Source: JABDLO01 sp035327565
Lineage (GTDB): Bacteria > Bacteroidota > Bacteroidia > Chitinophagales > Saprospiraceae
Direction of reading: 5' to 3'
DNA length: 64,000 bases
NCBI GenBank assembly: GCA_035327565.1
Contig: DAOLDB010000010.1
Span: forward strand, 17,996 to 81,995
Shown here: piece after piece, positions 1 through 8,444 of the stretch
How positions within the stretch are numbered: position 1 is the stretch's first letter
Layout of the letters: each line of letters opens with the position of its first letter
Position numbers and translations under genes: made by a program
Notes under the pieces: generated by a model
What the model saw: only the letters and a program-made list of their open reading frames with translations
Databases searched by the model: none
Told to the model about the DNA's origin: nothing

Positions 1-2
1 AG

Positions 3-650
3 GAAGGGCAGAAATTTCAACTGGATTTCATGGGTGAATATTTGTCTGATTACCATTGGTTTGGTTTACCAAGAAACCGGGAAGCCTGGCCAGAATACTG
101 TGCCATCTATTACAGATCTTCAATTATTAAGCTTTTGAAAGATAGCACGATATGGCTCTCTCCTACTCCTGAAGTCCAATCTAAAGGCTGGGACGCTGCA
201 TTGGAAAGAATAGCCACAATAGGCCTTTTCCAAATCATAGAAAATTCCAACCTCTTTTGGGTCATTAATGCTCATTTTGATCATATTGGAGCAACTGCCC
301 GACTTGAGTCTGCTAAACTTTTACGTTCTGTAGCTGACAGCCTCAAAAATAAATATGATATTCCTGTTATTCTGGCGGGTGATTTCAATGATACGCCTGA
401 TTCACACACTATTAAAGAGCTTAAAGAATACTTTTCAGATGCTTCAGAAATATCGATCATCCCCCCTTATGGACCACAGGGTACCTGGAATGCATTTGAA
501 TTTTCGCGAATACCTAATGAGACGATAGACTATATATTCATAGACAAAGGCTCTGATTGGATGGTCAAAAAATATAGAATCATTGATGATTTTTACCAAT
601 TCAAGTATCCATCAGATCATCTTCCTGTGATGGTTCATTTCCAATGGTAG
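3..650 (+). CDS. Endonuclease/exonuclease/phosphatase family protein (5' truncated by window)
   Basis: The reading frame is open to the left edge, so the N-terminus lies outside the window. The visible 215 residues hold the C-terminal half of an EEP (DNase I/AP-endonuclease-like) metal-dependent phosphohydrolase. The block NAHFDHIG is followed by LAGDFNDTP, the typical GDFN catalytic strand, and near the end by SDHLPV, the Asp-His dyad of the family. WNAFEFSRIPNETIDYIFID matches the usual substrate-facing strand. Bacteroidota carry many secreted or lipoprotein EEP enzymes. Without the N-terminus I cannot say whether this one is exported, nor whether its substrate is nucleic acid, a sugar phosphate or a lipid phosphate. 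It is convergent with rpsT. Confidence 0.85.
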   Translation, partial: EGQKFQLDFMGEYLSDYHWFGLPRNREAWPEYCAIYYRSSIIKLLKDSTIWLSPTPEVQSKGWDAALERIATIGLFQIIENSNLFWVINAHFDHIGATARLESAKLLRSVADSLKNKYDIPVILAGDFNDTPDSHTIKELKEYFSDASEISIIPPYGPQGTWNAFEFSRIPNETIDYIFIDKGSDWMVKKYRIIDDFYQFKYPSDHLPVMVHFQW

Positions 651-763
651 AAAGAGAATTATAAAATAGAGGCACATGAAATAAAAGATCCACTGGCAGA
701 ATAATCTTTACTTAATGAGACTTAAAGCAGCCCCTAAACTTAAACTACTTATATATTGTATGA

Positions 764-1033
764 TCAGGCAGAGGTAGCTTCACCTAAAGAACTGATGTGT
801 TTCATCAATTTACTTTTCAGATTGGAAGCTTTATTCTTATGCCAGGTGTTATTTTTAGCCAGTTTATCAATCATACTGACTACTTTTGGAAGAAAAGTTT
901 TCGCTTCCTCATGGTCACTCATTCCCCTTAATTTAGCAATGGCCGTTCGGGCTGTCTTTTTATAATATCTGTTTCTCAGCCTGATTTTGGCATTTTGACG
1001 TATTCTTTTCTTTGCTGATTGATGGTTAGCCAT
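764..1033 (-). CDS. rpsT: 30S ribosomal protein S20 (bS20)
   Basis: This 89-residue basic protein starts MANHQSAKKRIRQ, the conserved N-terminus of bS20, and continues as Lys/Arg-rich helices (RNRYYKKTARTAIAKL) with a late NKASNLKSKL segment. bS20 binds 16S rRNA helices at the bottom of the 30S body early in assembly. Length and start agree with the family. It is divergent from sucA, with 231 bases between the two starts. A good -7 box (TACTTTTG) lies 35 bases upstream of the ATG. Confidence 0.97.
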   Translation of the reverse strand: MANHQSAKKRIRQNAKIRLRNRYYKKTARTAIAKLRGMSDHEEAKTFLPKVVSMIDKLAKNNTWHKNKASNLKSKLMKHISSLGEATSA

Positions 1034-1067
1034 ACATCTATTTAACTTACAATTTATAAATGGAGTG

Positions 1068-1075
1068 CAAAAGTA
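1068..1075 (-). promoter_or_regulatory. Bacteroidota -7 element for rpsT
   Basis: The minus strand reads TACTTTTG, a full match to the TAnnTTTG element used by the Bacteroidota primary sigma factor. Transcription would start near 1061, giving a leader of about 28 bases before the rpsT ATG. I see no good TTG at the -33 position, so the call rests on the -7 box and its place in the divergent spacer. Confidence 0.5.
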
Positions 1076-1264
1076 ATATATATTTTTTGAAACTAATAAT
1101 TTTTATTCGCTACCTCATAATTTTTTTTGTTGAATTTTTGTTTTCTACTTCTGAATTTGAATATCTTGATAAAACAATATTGACAAAATGAACATTTAAA
1201 ATTCAAAGGAAGTATTTCAATATTTTGATTTAAGATTGATATTTGCACTTCTTTATATCCCAGA

Positions 1265-4012
1265 ATGAATAAAACAAATAGTGACATGACAGATTATTCT
1301 TTTGTCTATAACGCACATCCTTCGTATATCGAAAATATGTATAAAAATTTTAAGGTTGATCCCTCCAGTGTGGAAGAGGGTTGGAGGACTTTTTTTGAAG
1401 GATTCGAATTTGCTCAGAATGGAAATGGGCACACGGAAGAGCAGATCATTGATACTGCCAATATTGTCAAGGAATTTGGTGTCTTATCCATTATTTTTGG
1501 TTTCAGACAAAGGGGGCATCTCTTATCCGACACCAATCCAATACGCCGACGTAAAGACAGAAAGCCCCACCTTGATCTTTCGGATCATGGCCTGGAGGAA
1601 GCTGATTTAGACAAGACCTTCCATGCAGGTATTGAAATTGGATTAGAAAACGCCACACTCAGGCAGATTTTGAATAAGCTTGTAGAAATTTATTCAGGAC
1701 CCATTGGTATAGAATATTCGCATATAGAACACCGTGAAAAAAGGATGTGGGTAAGAAAGAAAATGGAAGAAAGGCCATTAAAGGGTGGTTATGGCCTGGG
1801 AATCAACAAGAAGAAAAGAATTCTTGAAAAATTAAACGGAGCGACAGTTTTTGAAAATTTTCTTCATACCAAATATGTGGGTCAAAAGAGGTTTTCATTA
1901 GAAGGAGGAGAAACCACTATTGCCGCCCTGGATGCCATTATTAATAAAGCTACAGATGATGAAGTTGAAGAGGTCATAATAGGGATGGCACACAGAGGAC
2001 GATTAAATGTCCTGGCCAATATTATGGGTAAAACCTATGAACAAATTTTCAATGAATTCGAAGGTACAGCAGTACCCGATTTAAGTTATGGTGATGGTGA
2101 TGTAAAATATCATCTTGGATTCAGTTCACAAATCATGAAAGACGATGGAAAGACTATACATTTAAAAATGGTACCCAATCCTTCCCATCTTGAGTCAGTG
2201 AATCCGGTATTAGAAGGGTTTTCCCGGGCAAAAGCCGATATTTTATATAATAGTGATTTTAACCGTATCCTTCCTTTACTCATCCATGGCGATGCAGCGA
2301 TTGCAGGCCAGGGTGTAGTATATGAAACCGTTCAGATGAGTCAACTGGAAGGTTATTATACGGGAGGAACCATTCATTTTGTAATCAATAATCAGATTGG
2401 TTTTACCACTGATTTTGATGATGCGCGGTCTTCAACCTATTGTACTGCCGCTGCAAGCTTAGTGCAGGCACCTGTTTTCCATGTCAATGGAGATCAGCCT
2501 GAAGCCGTCGTTTGGGCAGCAGAGCTTGCCACAGAATACCGGCAAAAATTTAATAATGATGTTTTTATTGATATGGTCTGCTATAGAAAGCACGGCCATA
2601 ATGAAGGCGATGATCCAAAATTTACTCAACCTTTGATGTATGATATCATCAAGGATCATCCCAATCCCAGAGAAAAATATCTACAAACTTTGATTGACCG
2701 CGGTCATGTTGAGAAAAAGCTCGCTGAAGACATGGAAAAAACATTCTGGAATGATTTACAGAACAAATTAGACAGAGTGAAAGAAAATCCATTGCCATAT
2801 ACCTATCAGGAGCCAGAAAATGAATGGAGAAAATTAGATTTTGTCAAGGATCCTGATAGCATCAATCAATACCCGGAAACCGGAGTAGATGGCAAGTCAT
2901 TCAATCAAGTGGTTAATCATCTGATGACCCTTCCCAAAGGATTTGTTCCATTATCTAAAATCAATCGATTACAGAAAAGTACTAAAAAGCTTTTGGATGA
3001 CGGATATTTAGATTGGGCGATGGGTGAATTGGCTGCTTACGGTACACTTTTGCTTGATGGGCACGATGTGCGTATGAGTGGACAGGATGTAAAGAGAGGC
3101 ACGTTTTCTCACCGGCATGCCATATTCAGGGATTCCAAAACCTTTGAACCTTATAATCGGTTGAGTGGGATGAGTGAAAGCCAGGGCCGATTCATGATTT
3201 ATAATTCGTTACTCTCCGAATTTGCTGTAATGGGATTTGAATATGGATACTCATTGGCTTCTCCTGGGTCGCTTGTAATATGGGAAGCACAATTCGGTGA
3301 CTTTTATAATGGCGCTCAAACCATTGTCGATCAGTATGTAAGTGCTGCGGAAAGCAAGTGGAGAAGGATGAGTGGATTGGTTTTACTACTACCCCATGGT
3401 TATTCAGGTCAGGGCCCGGAGCATTCCAGCGCAAGGTTAGAACGATTTCTACAATCGTGCGCTGAATTTAATATGATTGTCACCAATATCACTACACCGG
3501 CTAATTTTTTTCATGCTCTAAGAAGGCAATTAGCACAACCTTTCAGAAAACCTTTAATAAACATGGCGCCAAAATCTCTTTTGCGCCATCCATTATGTGT
3601 CTCCTCAAGAAAAGAATTTCTTGAAAGCACGTCATTTAAACCCGTTATCGATGATACGGTCAATCATGCAAAAGTGAAGAAAGTTTTATTTTGCAGCGGA
3701 CAAGTATTTTACGATTTACTTGAAAAACAAAAATCAGATCACCGGGACGATATCGCCATTGTTCGCATAGAACAATTGTATCCTCTACCTGAAGCCGAAA
3801 TCAGAAAAATTATGGATAAATACGACAAGGCTAAATACTTTTGGGTACAGGAAGAACCATTGAATATGGGTAGTTGGGAATATTTGATGCGCTATTTCAG
3901 AAAAGACCCGATAGAGGTAGTGGCACGAAGAGCTTCGGCATCAACAGCAACGGGATATAAGAAAGTGCATGATGCCCAGCAAACTGACATTATTAATAGG
4001 GCATTTGCTTAA
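1265..4012 (+). CDS. sucA: 2-oxoglutarate dehydrogenase E1 component
   Basis: This 915-residue protein has the full-length architecture of OGDH E1. An N-terminal lipoyl-partner helix (NAHPSYIENMYKNFKVDP) is followed by the thiamine-diphosphate dehydrogenase domain, the transketolase-like pyrimidine domain and the C-terminal domain. Visible motifs include HRGRLNVLANI, HGDAAIAGQG at residues 341-350, and RKHGHNEGDDP around residue 440, which carries the cofactor and metal contacts. It decarboxylates 2-oxoglutarate and transfers succinyl to the E2 lipoyl group. The usual downstream sucB (E2) is absent: the next gene runs the other way. ATG starts occur at codons 1 and 8 and either is possible. 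A near-match -7 box (GATATTTG) lies just upstream of the first. Confidence 0.97.
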   Translation: MNKTNSDMTDYSFVYNAHPSYIENMYKNFKVDPSSVEEGWRTFFEGFEFAQNGNGHTEEQIIDTANIVKEFGVLSIIFGFRQRGHLLSDTNPIRRRKDRKPHLDLSDHGLEEADLDKTFHAGIEIGLENATLRQILNKLVEIYSGPIGIEYSHIEHREKRMWVRKKMEERPLKGGYGLGINKKKRILEKLNGATVFENFLHTKYVGQKRFSLEGGETTIAALDAIINKATDDEVEEVIIGMAHRGRLNVLANIMGKTYEQIFNEFEGTAVPDLSYGDGDVKYHLGFSSQIMKDDGKTIHLKMVPNPSHLESVNPVLEGFSRAKADILYNSDFNRILPLLIHGDAAIAGQGVVYETVQMSQLEGYYTGGTIHFVINNQIGFTTDFDDARSSTYCTAAASLVQAPVFHVNGDQPEAVVWAAELATEYRQKFNNDVFIDMVCYRKHGHNEGDDPKFTQPLMYDIIKDHPNPREKYLQTLIDRGHVEKKLAEDMEKTFWNDLQNKLDRVKENPLPYTYQEPENEWRKLDFVKDPDSINQYPETGVDGKSFNQVVNHLMTLPKGFVPLSKINRLQKSTKKLLDDGYLDWAMGELAAYGTLLLDGHDVRMSGQDVKRGTFSHRHAIFRDSKTFEPYNRLSGMSESQGRFMIYNSLLSEFAVMGFEYGYSLASPGSLVIWEAQFGDFYNGAQTIVDQYVSAAESKWRRMSGLVLLLPHGYSGQGPEHSSARLERFLQSCAEFNMIVTNITTPANFFHALRRQLAQPFRKPLINMAPKSLLRHPLCVSSRKEFLESTSFKPVIDDTVNHAKVKKVLFCSGQVFYDLLEKQKSDHRDDIAIVRIEQLYPLPEAEIRKIMDKYDKAKYFWVQEEPLNMGSWEYLMRYFRKDPIEVVARRASASTATGYKKVHDAQQTDIINRAFA

Positions 4013-4110
4013 CCTCTGATTTTATTGATTTTACATCGAGCTGTCAGTCGGAATGAAGAAGTAATAAAAAATCCTGTTTTTTAGTAGTTCCCATTGCTTG
4101 TCAGGATGCA

Positions 4111-5001
4111 TTATTCTCTTCTTTCTTTTACAGTGAACACCCTGCTAATATTGAATCCAAAATGGACATCTCCATCACCCCATCTCCCTCTGGTTTCTGC
4201 GACAAATCCTTTTTCTATCATTGATGTACTGTTGGTGAAGTGAAGCTGAAAAACGTGTCCACCGGTCTCGATATCAAACCCAATAGAAAGCGAATTAGTA
4301 AATTGCTGATCCAATTGATCAGGCAAAACATATATATATTCAGCATTGAGTGCAACTCGTTTATTGAGCTTAATTCGTCCTCCTGCTCCCAGTGCGTAAA
4401 CGTCATTGCTTTCTTGTACAGTGGCAACCAGGTTTCGATGCACGACCGTTGGACTAAGTTGAAAAGTAAATGTATCACTGAATTTTCTTCCAATAATCAT
4501 CTGCCAGGTGTAATACAATCTTGAACTGAAAAAATTATCCCTATCGGGGATAGGCCATCGCAGAGTTTGAATGGCAGTAGATGCAAAAAGCGCAGCCGTA
4601 ACCGGCATATTCTTCTTGCCTTTACTTTGCCTTAAAAACTTCCACTTTATAAATCCATCGTATGTTTTTTCAAAGCTTCCTCTTCCTATACCAATAGTAA
4701 TCATATCCGTCAAACCATAATCCAAACCAATTCTTACAGTTGAATTGTCCAATCCAAAAAGCTCGTACAACCCCCCACTTACAAATCCAAACCTGTGTCC
4801 GATTTTAAAATCAAGAACACCTCCAGCCGTATTCTCTAATGAATGAAGATTAATGACCCGGTTGGTTTTGAAGCTTGCATCAGCATAATCAGTGGTAACT
4901 TCATCGTCCAAAAGTGATAATAAATCAATCCCCTCCTGAGCATAAATGCTTATCGCTAAAAGGATCATACTTAAAATCAATAAATAGTACCGATTATTCA
5001 T
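4111..5001 (-). CDS. DUF5777-family outer-membrane beta-barrel protein
   Basis: The 296 residues begin with a signal peptide ending ISIYAQ/EG, followed by many short amphipathic strands rich in Tyr/Phe/Gly such as GLDYGLTDMITIGIGRGSFEKTYDGFIKW. The overall pattern (FKTNRVINLHSLENTAGGVLDFKIGHRFG near the start) is that of DUF5777 barrels of Bacteroidota, whose function is not established. It is the last gene of a minus-strand cluster behind di-heme peroxidase, mono-heme protein, OB-fold protein and YceI, 33 bases after YceI. I infer it is the outer-membrane element of that redox cluster. The family assignment is recalled from sequence style, not searched. Confidence 0.8.
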   Translation of the reverse strand: MNNRYYLLILSMILLAISIYAQEGIDLLSLLDDEVTTDYADASFKTNRVINLHSLENTAGGVLDFKIGHRFGFVSGGLYELFGLDNSTVRIGLDYGLTDMITIGIGRGSFEKTYDGFIKWKFLRQSKGKKNMPVTAALFASTAIQTLRWPIPDRDNFFSSRLYYTWQMIIGRKFSDTFTFQLSPTVVHRNLVATVQESNDVYALGAGGRIKLNKRVALNAEYIYVLPDQLDQQFTNSLSIGFDIETGGHVFQLHFTNSTSMIEKGFVAETRGRWGDGDVHFGFNISRVFTVKERRE

Positions 5002-5034
5002 GATTCTATTCTTGTCGTTTTAAGAGAATATTAT

Positions 5035-5613
5035 TTATTTGGAGAGCTTTTCCATTTGCCCAACTACTTTGACTTCGAGTGTTTTTGCAATTTTATCCCG
5101 TACGACCGATGGAATGGAAATTCCAAAATCAGCGACCTGGACTTCAAATGCTGTATTGACATGAACATATCCGTCTTTAATTTCAATAGAGCAGGGAGCT
5201 TCAATTTGCTTCTTTCTATCTCTGATGGATAACTCTCCCGCTACATGACAGGCATGTGTTCCGGGCTGTACCGGATCAATAAATTCATAATTCACCAAAT
5301 TGCCCTGAAATACTGCTTTGGGATACTTATTGCTTTCCATATAATTTTCATTAAAATGTTCCTGCATCAATGCTTTTTCAAATTGAAACCCTTTGATCAG
5401 TGTTGCAGATTCCACTTTACCTGTTTCAAAATCCAGGATGATAGTAGATGACTTATTAAAGGCGTCAATCTTCTCTAAAGGCGTATCTGAATAAAACGAA
5501 ATGTTACCAGTGCGTGTAAAATAGATCTGAGCATGCAGACTATGGAAAAACAAAATTTGAAATACTATTATAAAAGTATTTTTATTGATGGGTATTATTA
5601 GGTCCATTTTCAT
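5035..5613 (-). CDS. YceI-family periplasmic lipocalin-like protein
   Basis: This is a 192-residue exported protein with signal peptide cleavage expected after FHSLHAQ. The YceI beta-barrel pattern is visible: GNISFYSDTPLEKIDA, FEKALMQEHFNENYMESNKYPKAVFQG, then the alternating CHVAGELSIRDRKKQIEAP strand pair. YceI proteins bind isoprenoid or amphiphilic ligands in a lipocalin-like cavity. In Bacteroidota they often sit beside electron-transfer genes. The stop of the upstream OB-fold gene lies only 3 bases before this ATG, so the two are almost certainly co-transcribed and perhaps translationally coupled. Confidence 0.9.
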   Translation of the reverse strand: MKMDLIIPINKNTFIIVFQILFFHSLHAQIYFTRTGNISFYSDTPLEKIDAFNKSSTIILDFETGKVESATLIKGFQFEKALMQEHFNENYMESNKYPKAVFQGNLVNYEFIDPVQPGTHACHVAGELSIRDRKKQIEAPCSIEIKDGYVHVNTAFEVQVADFGISIPSVVRDKIAKTLEVKVVGQMEKLSK

Positions 5614-5616
5614 TCC

Positions 5617-6045
5617 TTAATTTTTATTGATTAAAGTGCATCTTTCTAATATTACATCCATCAGAATACCTGTGCATATTCCCCGAACGGTAACTTCCAT
5701 ACCTTCTTCAATACCTGTCATGAAGTCATAATCCAAAAAACTGCAACTGATCTCACCCAAATTTCCATTGGTTGACAAATAAATGTTTCCCATTTTTTCA
5801 TCTTTTAGAACTGAAGAAACCCTTCCCTTCACCTGAACTATTTTTCCAAGATAAGTTGCATTTGCCTCCTCTTCATCTTTTTCAAAGGCTGAATATAATT
5901 CTGATGCAGTAAGTAAATAATTCGGTTTTGCCTTTAACATATCCACATGCTTCTTGTGATACATTGAGTAGGCTATGAAAGCCATAATGACAACAATGAT
6001 TAAAAGGAAAGGAAGTAAAATCTTTAATTTAAGGACTGCTTTCAT
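5617..6045 (-). CDS. Membrane-anchored OB-fold (tRNA_anti-like) protein
   Basis: The 142 residues comprise one N-terminal transmembrane segment (about residues 8-28, LKILLPFLLIIVVIMAFIAY) and a soluble domain starting near residue 45 with YLLTASELYSAFEKDEEEANATYLGKIVQVKGRVSSV. This resembles the tRNA_anti-like OB-fold family (PF12869 type), which has no assigned biochemical role. The domain should face the periplasm. It sits directly upstream of the YceI gene in a tight cluster with two heme proteins. Function unknown; ligand or haem-partner binding is only a guess from context. Confidence 0.7.
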   Translation of the reverse strand: MKAVLKLKILLPFLLIIVVIMAFIAYSMYHKKHVDMLKAKPNYLLTASELYSAFEKDEEEANATYLGKIVQVKGRVSSVLKDEKMGNIYLSTNGNLGEISCSFLDYDFMTGIEEGMEVTVRGICTGILMDVILERCTLINKN

Positions 6046-6157
6046 GATCTATACATTATCAGGTGGAGATAAACCCTAAGAAATGAATGACTAAAGTGTT
6101 AAACTTTTATGCATTTAATTCTTTTTAAGGTTAATAAATTCAAGGTATTCCTTCAAC

Positions 6158-6523
6158 TCAGTTGTTTAGGCTTCCTTCTTCTATCCACTGTTCTATCCTT
6201 CTGATATCGCAAGCGGGTAATTTTGGAGCATTTTCAGGCATGGGAGTAAAATTTCTTTCATGATTTATTGAACCTATCAGAGAACCATTATTCACATATC
6301 GCATCAATTCGCTATAGTTTTCAAGATCTACATTGCCCATACGCGCTGCGGAACTATGGCACACAAAACATGTTCTTATAAATATTGGTTGTATATCATT
6401 AGTCAAGCTCATATTCTCCGGAAAACATTCAAAACCGGGATAGAGTAATTCCTCAACATCATAAAAACAAGCACTCCATAAGGAAAAACCAAAAACTACG
6501 ATAAAAAACCGTATACAATTCAT
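6158..6523 (-). CDS. Mono-heme c-type cytochrome-like lipoprotein
   Basis: I start at the ATG at 6523 because the longer frame opens only with TTG. The resulting 121 residues begin with a hydrophobic stretch ending LWSAC, an imperfect lipobox (Cys19). A single CxxCH heme c site (CFVCHSS) lies near the middle, and FTPMPENAPKLP offers a plausible distal Met ligand, as in Planctomycete-type cytochrome c domains. It is probably attached to the periplasmic face of a membrane and passes electrons to or from the di-heme protein encoded upstream. The gap to that gene is about 300 bases, so it may have its own promoter. Confidence 0.8.
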   Translation of the reverse strand: MNCIRFFIVVFGFSLWSACFYDVEELLYPGFECFPENMSLTNDIQPIFIRTCFVCHSSAARMGNVDLENYSELMRYVNNGSLIGSINHERNFTPMPENAPKLPACDIRRIEQWIEEGSLNN

Positions 6524-6826
6524 TTTAACTAATCTGTCCTGATTTAAAGGTGATTTTTTCAATTCTACTTTACTTTCTATGCCCTAAAATTTGACTTCTT
6601 TTGCTTTATCACTTCTGAAACCATTTCGATATTCATTTTAAAATTGAACTGAATCAAAATAAGCATCATAAGTTAAATGAAAATAAAACGCAGGTTTTTA
6701 CCAAGGTGTTATTAATCTACTTTAATATCGAGTAAAAGCAGCAATATTACCATAAACGTTGAAGTAGCCATGGATTTAGTATATATACGCAAATTTCAAA
6801 AGTCTGGATGGATTCAAATTAAAAAC

Positions 6827-8149
6827 TTATCTACATCCCATATCATTTCGTGACAATACATCATTGTTTGGAAAACACATACCTGAAATTACCTCCTTTG
6901 GTGCATATCTTTCCAAATTAGGATCACGTAAGCCATTTCTCAAAAACTCTACCAGGTCGGATTTTTCCTGATCACTTAATCCTAATGGTCTCAAATAAGT
7001 TGTAAGTTGATGCCTGGGCACTCTTGAATTTTCTGGTATCCCTTGATTAAAATACTCTACCACATCTTCAAGGGTTTCTTTACTACCTCCATGAAAATAC
7101 GGGCCACTGTCTCCCATATTATATAATTGCGGTGTTCTGAATTTAAACATATCCTGAGCTCTGCCCGTAAATCCTCCCCTGCCAAAATTTCTCAAATCAT
7201 TTTCATCCGTTTTCAATCCTCCTCGCTCATATAGGTCTCTTACTCCTAACGCCTCAAATCGCATAGATCCCAAATTCTTTTCAAAATGGCAGGTATTACA
7301 TGCAGCCTTACCAAAGAATACGATAGCTCCTCTCTTTTGCTGCTCTGTCATAGCATTATTCTGACCCCTGAGCCATAATTGAAATGGAGCTTCGTTAGTA
7401 ATCAATGCCCTCAGGTAAGCTGAAATGGCAAAACTTGCTCCTTTCCTTGAATATTTGTCTGCTTCGCCAAGATCTGGAAACGCCTTGTCAAACATCTCTT
7501 TATAACCGGCTTCTTCGATAATTTCTTTCGTATACATCATTCGATGTACAATAAGACCCTCAATGTTCTGACCTTCAAGAGCACCAAGTCTTTCATGGTT
7601 GCGGGCAGTACCGGGATCAAACACTCCCCACATATCTTCTGTACCTACATTATGACCGTCTGAACCAAATGAACCATTCCACATTGTATTTTCCACAAAA
7701 GCAACATTTATAGTAGCTAAAGGTCTTGCACCTTGTGCATCAATTTCATGATCCTGGTAATAAGGAGCTTTGGTTCTGCTTTCCCCTTTTTCACCCATAC
7801 CAAATCCTCCATCGGCAATACCTTGCATTCTTCCCGGCCTGAAACCAGACTCAACTATATGGCAGCTTGAACATGTAAAGGTGAACATATGATTCCCGCG
7901 CATAGCCTCATTGGCAAACTTGGGTTCGAAAAACAGCATTTTACCTAACTCTATTTTTTCCGGAGTTAAAGGATTAACAGGTGATTGGGGAATCGATGCA
8001 AAATCATTGGAAGCAGGTAAAATATACTGATCCTTATTGCCTATCAGTTGTGTTAATTCAACATCCAAAGCCACCACTTCCTGGTGGTCGCAACTGCTTA
8101 TCATTATTGACAAAAGGAAAACTGAAGAAAAAAGTATAATTCTTTTCAT
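6827..8149 (-). CDS. Di-heme cytochrome c peroxidase / MauG-like lipoprotein
   Basis: The 440-residue protein has a lipoprotein signal peptide (SIMISSC, lipid Cys20) and two heme c sites, CSSCH at residues 93-97 and CNTCH at 284-288. That spacing, the FEPKFANEAMRGN loop, and the late FRTPQLYNMGDSGPYFHGGS segment are typical of the bacterial CCP/MauG family. These proteins reduce peroxide or oxidise protein side chains in the periplasm using electrons from small cytochromes. It heads a minus-strand cluster with a mono-heme lipoprotein, OB-fold protein, YceI and DUF5777 barrel. A TATATTTG -7 box lies 27 bases upstream of the ATG. Peroxidase versus MauG-like activity cannot be settled from sequence. 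Confidence 0.92.
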   Translation of the reverse strand: MKRIILFSSVFLLSIMISSCDHQEVVALDVELTQLIGNKDQYILPASNDFASIPQSPVNPLTPEKIELGKMLFFEPKFANEAMRGNHMFTFTCSSCHIVESGFRPGRMQGIADGGFGMGEKGESRTKAPYYQDHEIDAQGARPLATINVAFVENTMWNGSFGSDGHNVGTEDMWGVFDPGTARNHERLGALEGQNIEGLIVHRMMYTKEIIEEAGYKEMFDKAFPDLGEADKYSRKGASFAISAYLRALITNEAPFQLWLRGQNNAMTEQQKRGAIVFFGKAACNTCHFEKNLGSMRFEALGVRDLYERGGLKTDENDLRNFGRGGFTGRAQDMFKFRTPQLYNMGDSGPYFHGGSKETLEDVVEYFNQGIPENSRVPRHQLTTYLRPLGLSDQEKSDLVEFLRNGLRDPNLERYAPKEVISGMCFPNNDVLSRNDMGCR

Positions 8150-8175
8150 AGTTTTAGACCGTTTATTTCAGATGC

Positions 8176-8183
8176 CAAATATA
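8176..8183 (-). promoter_or_regulatory. Bacteroidota -7 element for the heme-peroxidase cluster
   Basis: The minus strand reads TATATTTG, a full TAnnTTTG match, in the 295-base divergent spacer. Predicted transcription start is near 8169, leaving a leader of about 20 bases. No clear TTG is seen at -33. The rest of the spacer (8184-8444) is very AT-rich with no other feature I can support. Confidence 0.45.
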
Positions 8184-8444
8184 ATTCGAAAGTTGAAAAT
8201 TTAATAAGTATTCTTTATATTTTTTATTACAATATATTATTTACAATTAGATAAGCAATCTCTTGTTTTTAACAAATATATTCTCAAAAAAAAATTACAA
8301 AAGCACAGGATACTGGCTATTTAGAAAACTTACTACAAAACTTTTATCTATTCAATCAGGACAGAATACAATTCTTATTGAGATAAATACAATGTAACAA
8401 AAATTTTAAACGGAAAAAAATATAAAGTTTCAATAAAGATTATA

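Noticed and set aside
756..965. 69-codon plus-strand frame opposite rpsT
   Set aside because: It is the antisense of a strongly conserved ribosomal protein gene.
1093..1287. 64-codon minus-strand frame in the rpsT-sucA spacer
   Set aside because: Low-complexity Phe/Ile/Asn translation of AT-rich DNA that runs into the sucA start; no family resemblance.
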